A stretch of DNA of 64,000 nt from Sinonovacula constricta (lineage: Eukaryota; Mollusca; Bivalvia; Cardiida; Solecurtidae). Every line of letters begins with the position of its first letter. Positions within the stretch are counted from its first letter, which is position 1. Positions 29,599 through 44,500 of this stretch are shown piece by piece. The translations under genes and the position numbers were made by a program. The stretch covers positions 52,334,609 through 52,398,608 of the forward strand of contig CM017570.1 of assembly GCA_007844125.1 (NCBI GenBank), given 5' to 3'. Under the pieces are notes generated by a model. The model made no database searches, was not told the DNA's origin, and was given only the letters and a program-made list of their open reading frames with translations.

Positions 29599-32500
29599 TA
29601 ATAATAATTACAATGATAAAAATTACAATGCTTATTATAATTTTTTTAAATAATAAAATAATTAAGGGTAAAAGTAATCAACTATAGTAATAATAAAAAT
29701 AATAAAATAAATAAATAATTAAATGTTATGTCTGTAATTATAATAAATTAGAACAAAAATAATAACAACATGTTAATGTTCAAATGTTAATGATTGCATT
29801 AATAATAAGTTAAAAAAAGAATCAAAGTATATATAGTTATAATAATAACAACAGTCAAAGAAGAATGAAAAGGTCTGGTCTTTTTTACTTAATTGTTATC
29901 AATCCATCAACATTTCTCTATTTCATTGATGTAACAATTAGCAATTCACTCTGAGCAAGTCAATGACACACACGCAAGGCTGTTCTAAGGAAATGACGGT
30001 AGGAAACTACAACATCTCTAACAACAGGACAAAACTTAGACAATAACAAAGAAATACATGATCTCCCTCCACTTTCTTCTTCTTGAAACTACACAAAAGT
30101 AGCTAGTAAAAATAACAAGCAAAAAATAAAAGTATTAATAAACTGAATTTAATAAGCGTGGATTAAATGCTGTATTTTATTTTTAAACTAAAATGAAACT
30201 TAAGAAAAATATACTTTAAAAGGACAACAGATAAAATACATGTAGTCAAAAATGAGCAAAATTTGATGAAAAAAATAGTTATCAAGTAAAAATGCTAAAA
30301 ATGTAATACATGTATACACTTTATAGGAAAATCACAAGATTTGCTGAAGTTTAAGAAAGTTGCATACTATTAAGCTGACATTAAATATTCCATTAAAATT
30401 GCAAATATGGATGACCATAAACATCTAATGAATTGTATTTGAAGGCTAAAGGATACAAAGTCATATAACATGAATTTTTGAATAAATTTTGAATAAGAAA
30501 ATACATTACTCCAGTTTGTGTAGAAGAAATGAGAAATAAATAATATATATTCAACAAAAGCTTTTCAAATATTTGAAATAAGAGCCAGTTGATTAAAACA
30601 ATTTCTGAAAATAATAACTATTTGATGTGGAGCTTCAAAAATAATTCAATCTATGACAGCTCCAGATAATGAGGAGACATGCTAATTTGTTATTTATCTG
30701 GTACTCTCTATGTTAACAAAGTTTGATGTTTCTCTAGCCAACTCTGTTATTTCTCATCCAAACCCCATTAACTGGCTTCTTGTTTGAATTGTCATGATGA
30801 GACGATTTGAAAGAGTACCCACATTGTATGGTTTGAATAAGAACTTAATAAAAAAAAAAAAAATTTCATGCTAGATTGTTTATTTCTCACCCAAACCTAT
30901 TAAATCCAGTAATAATAAGAATCGTCTTAGGGAAACCATTTTAATGAGTACCCACAATATAGGGATTGAAGGCAAATTAAATAAAGAAAGAGCTGTTCTT
31001 TCCTACCATGTTATTATTAATCCAAAATTTATATGTGCATTTATTTGCGCCATGTCAAGACGATTTCAATGCATACACAGATTATACAGCTTGGATGAAA
31101 CAATGAGAGAGTATTACATAGCCAACTTTTTTTATTGCTCTTTCAAACCTTATATACTAAGTACTTGAGTGACTTATCTCAATGTGAGAATCCTAATGTG
31201 TACCTCGGTATAGACGAAAACAAAATGAAGGAAGAGAATTTTCCATAATTCTTTTTATTTCTCACACAAACCCTGAATTCCTAGTATTTGTATGAATCGT
31301 CTCAATGACAAGATTTCAAAGAATACCTACATTATAGGGAGTATGAGCTAAGTTTTACGAGCTTGTTATTCAACCAGTTTGCAAATCGTACATAGATTGT
31401 AAAGAAAAATATTGGGCAATAAAATAAGTTTAAACTACAAATGTAAATTGAAGGGATTGGATGAAAACTTAACAAAGACAGAGCATTTCTTAGCTAACTC
31501 TGTTATTGCTAAGTCAAACCCTATATACTCTGTACTCATACATGTTGGAAAGTTCAAAACTATTTGAAAATGAGGGTGTTTTACACATTTTCCTTCTTGA
31601 AAACAGATAATTTTCTTCTTTGTTTGTATGAAAATAACAAATCTCCCATTTTGCAAGTGAAAATCTCCTACTTTGGCCTCAGAAAATGTTCACTTGTATG
31701 GGTACTCAGTAGAATCGTCTTGGTGTGGTATTTTCAAAGAATACCACATTATATGGTTTAGATAAAAATATAGGATATATTGGAATACCAAAATCAGATG
31801 AACTCCTCATATCTGAAGCTATGTTATAGATATAATGGAACAATTCTGTGAAAACTTCATGCTGTGAAGGTATGGTGAGTTTACCAACTCCTCCAATTTC
31901 TCAAACTTTAAAGTCAGCAGAATTGTTGAGAAAGAATATATCAATAAATTAACACTATAAATTTAAATAATCAATCCATAATATATACAACTATTTCAAG
32001 TTAAGCCTTAACTGACTCTACTTGCTAAAAACAATACCAATTCTTAAGGATCTAATGGGAGAAATTGGCCATATTGGCCATATACCAGTTGTCTCCCTTG
32101 TCAGATATTATATAATTGGGAGTATTATATAATTAGTTAAGATATGTATGTCATTTTCAGTTGGAATTCTTGGATTCTATTGTGCACTCTTATTATGATT
32201 GTATATTTAGCTTGAAATACAATTACAAACCTTATCTTCCTGTAATATAAGCACTAAATATACCAAAATATTATTTACAAAAAATGAAGACCACAGCTTT
32301 ATGTCTGGGCAGAACGACTGGCATACTGCAGATTAGCTTGATAACCTCCATACATTAAAGTTCTTGCCCCGCCCAGGACTTGAACCCATGCAGTGAGGGA
32401 CTGAGTAGTTATAAGTTGGCAACTCTAACCATTCCGCCAAGGGCACACTTTGTTAATCTTGTACCAAAATGATTGAATGTGAATAAAAGTCAATATAGAC

Positions 32501-35500
32501 AAATACACCCGATGTCAATTGCTTGTTCCATATTTTTTGAAAACAGTATATGCTATTAAACCCTAGCTTGCAACATTTTTTAAATACCCCAAATTTAATT
32601 CATAAATATTTTTCAAACAATTATAGTAAAGATAACTGCTGAAAAGTTAACTGGACATATAACTAGAGACTCAGCAGTCAACAGAACAGATCCAGACAGG
32701 ATAGCTACCAGAGGAAGCTGGTTGTTTTGTATCCATACTTTTGGCACAGCCAGGTTAATTAATGTGTAGCACAGGTGTTTGTTTGTCTATTGGGTTTATT
32801 GTTCCACCAACAGTATTTTAGTTACCTGGAGACAAAATCAACTTGAAGCAGATATAGTGCTAAATTCACAGTGCATAGCATGCCATGAACACCTGGCATG
32901 ATACCACACTCAGTCACATTATCCAGACACCTGGCCAACCAGTCGTGGAACTACCGTTATATTTGCTTGAGCATTAGCAAGGGAGCTATACCACTACTAA
33001 TTTTAATGACTTAGGTATGTTGTGGCGTGGAATCGAACTCGAGGTCTCTCGTCTCTGGAGCCGATGCTCTACTGATTACGCTACCAGGTCCGGTGCATAG
33101 TTGTTAGTTAAAGAGTTTTTGAGGCAGGACTTACAGAGATGAACATTAAAGAGAAGATTACCTTGAAGTTCTTCTGGTAGGACTTGAATGTGAAGGCTCT
33201 CTGTTGTAACTCATCCATCTGAGTCAGGAGTTTTTTCAGGATGGACTTCACCTTCTCTTTGTCTGCATTGGCATCCAAGATCAGTGGATTCTGAACAACA
33301 CAAGTTTCAATATTTGATAATCCTGAATATAGATTTTGACACATCACACTGACATAATTAAGGTCATAGTGGTAACATTCTGCTATCACTGGCTGAGAAA
33401 GGCACCAAACAAATGTCTGGGATAAGTCACTAGTGGTCTGTATGCCAGCTAGAAGACCCCAATATGAAAGTCTCACACCCATGGAGTGATGGGATGAGGA
33501 GTATCTATTTGGCCATGGGTGCTTAGAATAAATATGTAATGGTATTTCAAGCATCAATAAAACAGTTACCTGCAATGGAGTTTACTTGAAGCAGATATAG
33601 TGATGCTGTCATCGAGAATGGCATTCCATGGACATCTGACATTATATCGCATCCTATCACATACGTTGAATCTGAACCAGTGAAATAACCTTTGTGATGG
33701 AATGAGCAGAAGCAATTAACTATACTATGACCATTGTTTAGTACTTGTTGGTATGTAAGGGTCAAGGTTTGAACCTAAGCCTCTGTACCTCAAGTTGCTC
33801 CAACAAGGTTAGTATTTTCCCTGTGTTGCTCTGAGTGTTTATTCATTTTCTCTTTGTTGCTACAATAATGTTTATATCTCTGTGTTGCTATGCTTACCTG
33901 GGCTTCCTGTTTGACTTCCTTCACCTCCTTAGCAAGTTCAGCAATGTCTTTGTCCAGGTGGCTGCAGAACTTGTCAATGTTGGCATCCCTCTCTGCCAGG
34001 GCTTTGTCGATGGCATTTCTGACATTCGTGATGCTTGGGCCGAGGGTCTGGGGAAATGAGATCAGGTGAGTAAGATTTAAGTAACCTTAAACTCCATTAT
34101 TTCAATAAAGGCAACAAATATCAATAAATAAGTGTGGCAATATGGAAATAATGTTATACAATAGTTATTTGGTAAACAAGAATAAAAACAAATGGGTGTG
34201 TTACAATACAATACCTCATAAAAAGATGAGTATAAAAAGGTCAAGTAATGCAAAACCGAACTAAACATTAATTGGTGATATTCTTGAACTTCCTTCCTGA
34301 AAGTTTCACCATGGGTAAAAGTTGTGGGGTCGAGGTCCTAGATGGGATCAAGACCTTGCAAGGGAATCCCAGACTTGTGTTGATCTCAAAGGTGTGTTGT
34401 ACTATAAGGTAAGATCGAAGGCTGTCTGATACTATCTTTGCAAATGTCTGGATGAAGTGTGGGTAATTTTTATAAGCGTCCAAACTTACCTGGTAGACTG
34501 CAAAGTCCTCTGGAGGTGTTGGGACATGGAAGACATCGATCAGGTCATACATATCCTTCACTACCATAGACTCCTTCTCCAGTGGCTCAATCTGAAAGAC
34601 AATGGATTTGTTAAGTTTAAATCGTTTTATTTAAAATTGCTTGAGATACAAATACTTTCAACTTATTATTTACCCCTCTTGACTGCCCATTTCCTGGGTA
34701 GAACCAGTACTCAGGTGCTGAGTACCTAGAGCAATGTACAGTATATTGTCTTACTCAAGGGCTAACATCATGGGGTTAGATTTGGGGTTCAAACCAAAGA
34801 CCCCCCAATCCAGAGTCCAACATCTCTACCACTAGATCACAGACTAGGGACAGGAGAGATAAAGATAAGATAAAATAAGAAAAGTCTGAATCTTGTCACA
34901 CTGATGATTTCAATGAGAATCCTCTGAATAAAGTTTGGACATGAATTTTGTATGCACTTTCTATCAAATCTGATGTACTCCACTATTTCGAAACTTTGGT
35001 TTGTTTATTGGGTTCAGAGTTTATTCAAAAATCTTTTTTTTAATCAGATTCCATGATCCATGGATACCATGCTATGAATGCCTAACATGAACTCAGAGCA
35101 TTCCCATTATGCTGACATCACGCTTACAGTTTGTGGAACTTGTGTAAATGTCATGGTAGAACCACTGGCACACAGGTCAGCTTAGACATATCCTTATTTG
35201 GATGGTGGTTTCAAATACTTCAGTTATTACCTCAGTACTGGTTCTACACAGGAAGTTGTTTATCTGGACCACAAAGGACTTATAGGTGGTAGCCAACACT
35301 TTGAGCCAAAAATATCATAATAGCGAAGGAAGTGAAATAAACATAATGGTATACTTAAAAGGTAAAAGCTTAAAGCTGCTTGTTCATGTTCTAGATTTTA
35401 GTGGGAGTTGCCCTATAATACCATAAACATGACTTAGTGGGGTTAAACCTATCTCTGGATACACACCATAGTTAGCTATTTTTAGAACAAGCCAGTTTTT

Positions 35501-38500
35501 ATGCTGACTGGGACTGAAAGCGACAAGGCGATGTGGTGAAGTTGGTGAATTCTCCCTCTTATCTAAAGACATGTCTACTTACTCTGTCATATACTCAAAA
35601 CAACTAGAAGCGGGTTGTCTACAGTAACAGCCTACCAGATAAATTTCTAAGCTCCACCCACCATTGCTACCTATCTATCAATGCCCGTATTTCTAAGCCC
35701 CACCTACTAATCTCTACATACTAACAATGTATATTCAAGTCCAAACTGTAAAGGATACATCATAAGAGATTGGTTTAACGACACATTTCTTTTGTAAAGT
35801 ACTGACTGACTGACAACTGGTTTATTTAAGGATCAGCACATACTATCATGACCCAGTTGGTAAAGTACTAGAATAATTAACAAAATAGACAAACTCACCC
35901 TGACTTGAATGTCATCCAGGAAGGTCAAACTCTTCACAAACTCTATGGTGGTGCTGGGGGTACTCTCCAGTCTGAACTGGGCATCTTGAAGTTCCGCAAT
36001 CAGTCGGTCGATTTCAGAACGTGCCAACTTCGGCAGCATCAGGTTCACAGCCTAGAACAATAAGGGTAAATCATCATTATAGTATTTTCTACACTTAAAA
36101 CATAGCCAACTTAAAAAACCAATACTGAAAACATTTTGATTATTTAAGTGTTTTTTTTTCACAAATTATAATAATTACAAGGCCCTGACACTTGATGAAG
36201 CTATATATTAAGTTTGAATCAATATTAATCACATAAAATGGCATCAATGAAGAGCATTTTGCAAAACCTTTTCAGGAACCAATGACTTATTAGGTTATTT
36301 GAGAATATTTTTTTTTACCACACTGTTGGATACCATCATTAAAGGGGAAATGGCATCAAGAAAAATCACAAAAAAAGAACTGTAAATGACTTACATTAAG
36401 GCATCTGAGTGGTGATGGTATCAACAGTGACCTCATCTTTGTTGCATCCACCAGCAACATACCGATGGCTCTCTTCTCTTTGATACACTCAGCTTGTTTG
36501 TGTTGCCCGTGGTAACGCTCAAGATGTTCGCTGAACCACATCACGTCATGGTGCTGTGACTTCATCAGCTCTACATCCAGACTCTCATTCTCACGGTAGA
36601 ACTCACGGTGGGGTTCAAACGTGTCGGCGTACTGGCTCGCAGCACGGAACGCAGCAGTGATGGCATCCTGAATGTTGAGAGGAAGGTTAAGAGGTGAGTT
36701 GATACTGTAGGTGTTTCATAGTTCTTTATAGTTAATGTTAAACCTCACCACATGAAAGTTCTTTATCTGACTGGGACTTTAACCCACACACTGAAGGGCT
36801 ACCAAGTTATAAAAGTTAGTCTTCGACTCTACTACACGTTGTAAAGTTTATGCATTTTAATCAAGTACTTACACATGCAGCTCTCTAGAGAAAGAAAAGT
36901 ACTTCCTTTGTTCAAACCATTGCCTCTTAAACAAAACAAACAAGAAAGATGTGTTGAAAGTGTTATGGTTGAACCTTGCTTGTACACCACAGAGAACTTT
37001 TTTAAAGGGTCTTAAAGTGATAATGTCAATGAGTGCCTATCTCTATGGGTTTGGATAAAACAAAATGTAGGATATATTGCTATGTCAGAAATATTTCTCA
37101 TAGCTAGAGCTTCATTCAAGGAGCTTGAGAGGTCAAAGTTGCCCAATCAGCTTTTGACCACTAGGTGGTAGGTTCAAGTCTCCCAGTCTGGACAAATAGT
37201 CCATATGGGAAAGTCTTCCAAGCTTACCAGCGGTGGGACAGTGGTTCTTTCTGTGAAATATTCAAGAAAAAGAAAATAGAATGAGAATACATGTAAGACC
37301 CCTACCCTAATAGAGTTTATGATGTTCTGGAGGTGTTTGTCATCCTCAAACATGATGGCCAGACTGGGACCATCTCCACATGACTTGTCCTCAAACTTGT
37401 TGTTGATGATTGGTCTGAAAAAAAAAATAAAGGTCTCAGTCTATAGTATATATTGTAATAAATATATTGTACAATTGTATTGACAATGTTTTTATAATTA
37501 TAAATGATGATCAACTAAAAACAGCAGTTTTCATCAGGTAAACTAACAACAAAAAAGTCAGTGTCAAGGTCACATCAGTTTTCTCAAAGATGGCCTTGTT
37601 TTTCAATAAATGCAATAGCAAATTTTGTTTTATGAACCCCTGCCCTCTATCTACCCATTTGAAGTAGTAGGGGCAATATATTCCTCTTATACAGTTCTTC
37701 TACATAGCTTATCCCCCATCCTGGGATTAAATCTTGGATGAGCCCCCATTTCATGACTGACAACCTTAAGATAGCAGAGGTGAAAAATTCTTAGCACTGA
37801 GACTAAAGCACTGACCCCTGACCGAAAGAGTCACTCTCAAATGTTGTTGCCAAAATTGGGATGGGAAGGGATGGGATTTGCCAGCATTTCTGCCAATACT
37901 GTGCAGCGACATTTCTATCAATATAGCACAGGGGCACTTATGAGGTGCCCAGGGACAGAACCCGGCTGGTTCATTATACTGACACCAACGAGTCAGGCGT
38001 AATGCTGTCCCCTTAGCCCTGATCATTAGGAGGGAAGTCACTTCTACCAACTTTAAAGTCTTTGGTTTGACCGAGTCGGGGTTTGAACCCGTGACCTCCC
38101 GATCCGCAAGCCAACGCTCTACCACTTAAACTACAAAAGACAATCATTATTTATTTATTTATTTGGGTTTTATGGCACACCAACCCTTAACAGGTCATAC
38201 GGCGCCAAATACAAAAAAGTTTAATGCCAACAGAGAATAATCAGGTTAAAACTAAACTTTGTAGAAAGCAATGCCTATCGAAGGTTGAGTGATGAAAGAA
38301 ACAGTAGGCAGGGACTCTGCCCCAGCAGATGGTGTTAACTTGAACTAGATGTAGAGATACAATCACTATGAAAAGCATCAACACCTAACATGATATCACA
38401 CCCAGTCACATTATCCTGACATGGAACTAAGGTGTGATTAAATGTATGCAAAAAACTATACCACTGTCACTTTTACTTTGACTACTATGCTGCATCCTGA

Positions 38501-41500
38501 ACATTAGAAAAATACATAAAGAAACAATCTTACCTGGTGAAAGCGTCAAAATAGTTATCAGGGACCAGGTTTTGTACGCTGAGCACAGCATCCTGGAACC
38601 TTTTGATGACCTCAGCCAATCCTTCTTGGAACTCTTCGATGTCAGGAGAGAATAACAGTTGGTTTGGCTCCAAAATAAACTCTGACAAGAACAGTGGAGG
38701 GAGTGTGGGAGTCTCCTCATCATCCTGGAAAGTTCACATTCAGTTTTAGAACCCCAGAATATCAGGTTCAGTCAAAATATCTCATTAAGCCTAAATCCTA
38801 GCCCCATATAAATGGACTATTACATGTAAGGATGGACCGGCAGACAACCTGATTCCAGAATAGCTATCCCCTTGAAACAAATTGTAGTTAGGGGAAAGGC
38901 TATAATAATATGAAACTGCATATAATATAAAGTTAGTTATGCTTATTACTTAATTATTTTTTACATTTTAATTTAGTTAAAATTCTGCTCTGTGGCTTAG
39001 TCATATGAGAAATAGAAAAAACAAACATGTTGTAAATGATTGAAATATCTTTGAAAACATACAGTATAACTAGTACACTTATATAACATAATACAGTTAT
39101 TCTATTTTCCATGTTAAATGTACAGTACTACATATAAAAGTTAAATGTACTTACCTGTATTCTAATTGTTAACAACTTTGATACTACCATGAAAATTAAA
39201 TTTTGTGTTATGTTTCATTAAATAAAGAATAATTTATAAAAAAACAACAACAAACAAACAAATCAGTCAAAAAAGAAGTATGAAATAAACATAATAAAAC
39301 ATAAAAGTCATTGACAATAGTGCTGGCCCTTGGTGAGACCCACAAACAATTCTGTTGGTTCAGTAAATTTTATAAGTTAAATGAATCAATTAAGAACATT
39401 CTACTAACTTGGCCAGTTGTTGTAAACTTTATTTGTGAAGTCTTTAAAAAGAGTACCAAATGGTAATTAAATAGTTAAGAGAGATTATGTGAAATTTATT
39501 GGTTAAAAGGTGGCAGAGAGCGTGTGTCAGTATGCTAGCACAATTTTAGCCAATAACAATTACCTTACTGATCTTACCATCTTAAAATATTAAGCTCTAG
39601 GCACCTCTCAATGTACTGGTGAATTGTGGTGGAAGCTTAAATATTCTGTGACAGAGTCACATGCTTTAAAAATAGATCAAAGCTTTTGTTACTATAATTT
39701 TCACTCAATGAAAGTTTATCAGAAGGTTGACTAGCCAAAATATAGGTAATATTTTAACTGAATAAATAAATGTAGATTAGGTTTTAATAAAAAACATAAA
39801 ACATTCATCTAATATAAAAATGGACAACTTGTAACTGTATAACAGGGCCAACAAGATATACCTCAAGGGAATCATGGTTGTCATCGACAGATTCTTGATA
39901 ATAATAATAGACCTCCTCATCATGCACAGAGTCTGTGCTGTTATCATCGGTTGGCTGGACATATGTGGATAGTTTATTATATGACTAGTTATTTTGTCTA
40001 CCTATTAGTTCATTATAGAAGATTTAACTCCCAATGCAGGTGCTTACTGTTAGTTGTCTCACTTTGACGGAATATTTTTATTTATGTTGTTTGTTTGATA
40101 GAAAAACCTTCAGGAAGCATGAGGTTTGAGCGCTCCACAAACCAGGTTTAAGCATCACAGTCGCTCCTTTTGCCAACTAACTGTTCCAAGGGTTTTTCTT
40201 TTTTGTGTGTTATGTCTTGTCTCTGTGTGTTTTATCACTTTTATATTTGCCCATTTTGACTTTTTCTTGAGGTAGTTAAGATTTAAATATCTGTGGAAAT
40301 TCTTACAGGACCTTTTCTTGTTTACCTTGTTTTTATAAAACATTTTACCAGTATTTATTTTGATTGGACCTCAACCTGTATTTCAAATGTGCATTGATTT
40401 AACTTTAACTCTTAGCCTGTTAAGCAGGGGGTGGGGGGAGGGAGGGGATGCAAACCCCTCTACCAACAATCCAACCATGTAAAAGAGTAGAGTTGTGAGT
40501 AGAGTTGTGAAAACACATAAATATAAGCTTAAAAAATACTAAGCTTTTAAAGTAAATTTGTCGACTGCTTAGGTCGAAGTTATGGTCCCTAACTGTGTAT
40601 ATATAAATCTAGTATTTACTGCAATAAAGTTGAATGGATCCTGATTCATACCCCCCCCCCATCACCACCCAAATTTTCTGGATCTGCCCCTGCTGCTAAG
40701 TAGTTACTGGTAAACTGAGGCAAATAGAGCACATCCAGATCTGCCAGCTCCTGCTGGGTTTTGTCTGATCAGGATCTGCACTATTTGCTGCCTACTATCA
40801 AAATATGCCTTGTTGCCAATGCTGCCTGAAGGTGAAAGCCATTTACTAAGAATTCAGTAAGGGTTGTTCTAAAATGTAGCATGATACGGCATTACCTATA
40901 AAGATGGTATCTCACAGTTTGGACCACAGTTTTGTTTCTCGAACAACCAAAAAATGTTGTTACCCAAAAAAGGTTCCGCGAAATGCTTTTTACGAAAGCT
41001 GTACATCTATGTGAAAAATGAAGCATAAAACCCAACTCTTCATCCCAAATCTGAACCACGCTGCACAGTTAGCTATTTTTTAAACTAAGAACACCATGCA
41101 ATTAACTTTGAGATATCCTCATCCTCATCAATATCTGTTTTATCTCCATCATGCTTATTTATAAATTTGGAAAGAATAAACATTGCAAACAATTTATTTT
41201 AGGAATTGTACTGTCTAAAAGCTGGGGAAAGGTCAAAATAGTCTCTATATAGAAGTTTTATTAAAAAAATGAGTAACTTTTTGTCTCTGCAATATAAAGA
41301 TAAATACTGCAAATAAGGTTACATGTGATAATACAGTTCTTACAAAAATTATTTGCCATGAAAAGGCATTAAATAATTCATCCTTTTTTTAGAGTCATTA
41401 TAAAAATTCTTGTAGGTACCATGCACTTTAAAGAATTAAAATCGTATTTTATTCAAACTATAGTGTTCTAAACTTAATACTATCAATTACGGAACTTGCG

Positions 41501-44500
41501 GGGATTTTAGTTAATCTTAACTATTGGTTTTACTTTATGGATTACAAGTATTTTCCCAGGTTGTTTTTGACCAGCCTTGGCCTGCTTAGCACAGATTGAC
41601 TCCATGCATTGTAAAAAGTTGAGCTCCAGATCCTGATAGAACCTTTCTGACCAACTTATCAGGATCTACTCTTGTTAATGCTGGGTATTCTAGCAATATG
41701 TCTCAGGAGCTTTGCATGAAAATCAGGTTTGCATCCTGAATTTTTTATTTATTTTTTTTAAGGTTGGGAGGGGTGGGGGGATAGTGAAGAGATCCACAGT
41801 AAATACTGCAGAGATCCTTTCTGCAGAGATCCAGGCTGATTGGGATCTACATTGTTACTCTATTGCTGAATGTATTATGTAATCTACTGTCATTTTTACC
41901 CCTGAACCATTGGCGCTCGGCTGACTAAGGGTTCAATATATTGAGACATTGCCTACAAAGAAAATGTGTTATATAAATAATATCAATTGTCAATTACAGA
42001 GTAGGGCAGCCAAACTAAAAGCCCCAAGTTGGAAACTATCCAAGAAAATCACTTATGGGGGAATTCCTAGATCTAGATTGAATTGTAAGGGTCATGTTTT
42101 TTGCTTGGTTTTATCATCCCACAAACAATATAGCTCAATAATTTGGAGGGCAGACAAATCCTCACACTAGCCTTATAATTGCTGGAGTAAACATGGAAGA
42201 TATACAACTGTAATTTTTCACATATGTGATGTTAGGGTCTGGGTATTTATAGTTATTACTAAATATATGTATAAATACATGAGAAAATTCTTCTTATTGA
42301 AAATGGCATCCTTGAGAAAAGGGTGCTTGATAAGATGGCATATATTTCACTAACTTCAATGTTATTCAGTGTTAAATAGTTTATTTAGAAATTTTGTTGC
42401 AGCTATTTTATCTGATTTTTTCAAATTTAAAAAAGAAACAGTGAAAACATTGTAGTTTTGTAGATCCAGTCTTCGTGTTTTTATTAGACACACTGTATGT
42501 ATTTGCAGACCTAAAAAGTGATATTAATGCAGGAAAAGATATGGCAAGGCTGGTTATCTCTGGTCACAAGAATTGCTGATTTTTTTCCCATAGAAACTGT
42601 TTTTTTTCCTTCAAATGTTGGCATTTTCTGTAAGCCTAAGCGAACTTTAAAAAAATAATGAAAGGTATAATTTGTAATCAAGGCACTTATCTCTCATAAT
42701 GGTTAATAAAAACATATAGCCATTCAGGGATTAACATCATTTTTTTCATATTTATAATTGCTTCTCTAAAATATTATACAACAATGATTCAAAGCTTAGT
42801 TAAAATGACTCTACATAATGTAGGTGGCCGCCCTCCAGATTAGTGGATAAACCTTCATACCAATAAGCATTTTTGTATACCAATTACTTTCTTATGTAGA
42901 CTTTGACAAAACTCGGTGATCATATCCAGAGTCTGCCAAAATGTCTGTCAGTCCATTAAATTTAAATTAAATGGACTGACAGTCCACCAGAAATTTCAGC
43001 CACATCATTTTTAAAATTCTTAATTATTATGTTAACATATATACTAAATTAGAAAGCAGTACATCATGTTTACATGTATAACATCTTCATACTCCACATT
43101 GTGCCATGCAATATTCTTGTTGCTCTGTGTCTTCTCTGTTCTTTTTCTAATGGAGATCATGTAAACAACATAGAAAAAAAAATCAAAATCTGTGCACCCA
43201 GCTCCAGAAAGTTGAGGATTTGCAAGCAGGAAAAGTAATCCATGAGCATACCCTTATCAAAAGATAAACTAAACTATATTTAAAATAGCAGAGCTCCAAA
43301 CTGAGAATAAGTGTGATTTCCTTTTTATTTTGTTGATTTTAACATCCAACCTATCATTTACAGCTGACATTCTGGTTTGGAAGTCACCGCAAATCTGTCA
43401 AGGAACCAGTTTGTAAAATAAAACCAATCCTCATTTGTTTAGATTTTTTAAAAAGGTTTATGATATTGCATTGAATATACATATATCACAGTTTTGAATT
43501 CAGATGTGTAAAAAATTTAATAATAAAAGGCCATAAAACTGAGCAATGAAATGTTGATACATCGTAATGTGGGGAAAACATATATTTAAAATGTTGCCAT
43601 GACAGGATAGGACATCTCCTATAGACACCCTATATCAGTGGTTGTCATCAAAATCATCACAGTTTGACAATATTAATGAGAACTTACAATATACAATTAG
43701 ATTTTGCAGTTTAAGACAGTCTGCTATGTCCAATTTTTAGTAGGCCTACACATGCATATTTGGAGCTCTGCTAAAAAAAAAAAACCCAAAACCCTGAATC
43801 ATCTTGCCACTAGCTATACTAGACCAGTGCATGCAAAAAATATGGGACCTCAGATTTTTCTAGAAAATACCAATGAGGTCATGAAATGTTTCCAATATTG
43901 CAGAACCTTTTTTTGTGCAATTTTTTGTATCTTATCATCATCATTTTTATGGAATAGAACCATAACGTTTAAAAGTTTAGATACAGTCACCACTCTGTGC
44001 AAGACTAAATGGTAAACTTGTTATTTGCAGGTTAAAATATACAAAAATAAAAAGTTACATTAATCAATTACATTTTGTGTATTTTTTTATCGGGTTGGGT
44101 TAGTCACAATAAAAAATGTCTTGTAAGTTTGGACAAGGTCAGGTAATTCTTCAAATTACGGTTCCTAATGTCCTGAAATATTTTTGGACTTTTGCATGCA
44201 CTGCTAGACAATCTTCTATCAATCTACCCTCCAACTAATAGCCTATCATCTCTGAGGTCATTCTAGGAACCGTGCCTCTTGCCTCTTCTACATTAGCTAA
44301 TCTTGCGCTGTATGTGGCACAATGCTCTGCCTCCATAAAGATTTGCTAATCATAGGTGTGTACAGCAAGATGCCCTGCCTTCTTTCTTCATAAACCAACC
44401 ACTAATTTAGCACTTTGTTCATACCGCCCTCTGCTACGTTAGACATTTGATGCTGTGTGCATCACAATGCTCTATCCTGTCTACTTTATCCAATCACTGT

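Larger units (their letters stand above)
39955..44199. other. Most of DNAH6 intron 10, no gene
   Basis: AT-rich, with the shared repeat at 40100, single GATC-rich units and the inverted repeat at 42945. A family-B-like remnant (TTTTATCATCCCACAAACAA) lies near 42110. No coding exon is supported on either strand. Confidence 0.5.

Noticed and set aside
37766..38125. 119-codon minus-strand open frame
   Set aside because: Lies inside a tRNA-headed SINE; the first codons are the tRNA-like head.
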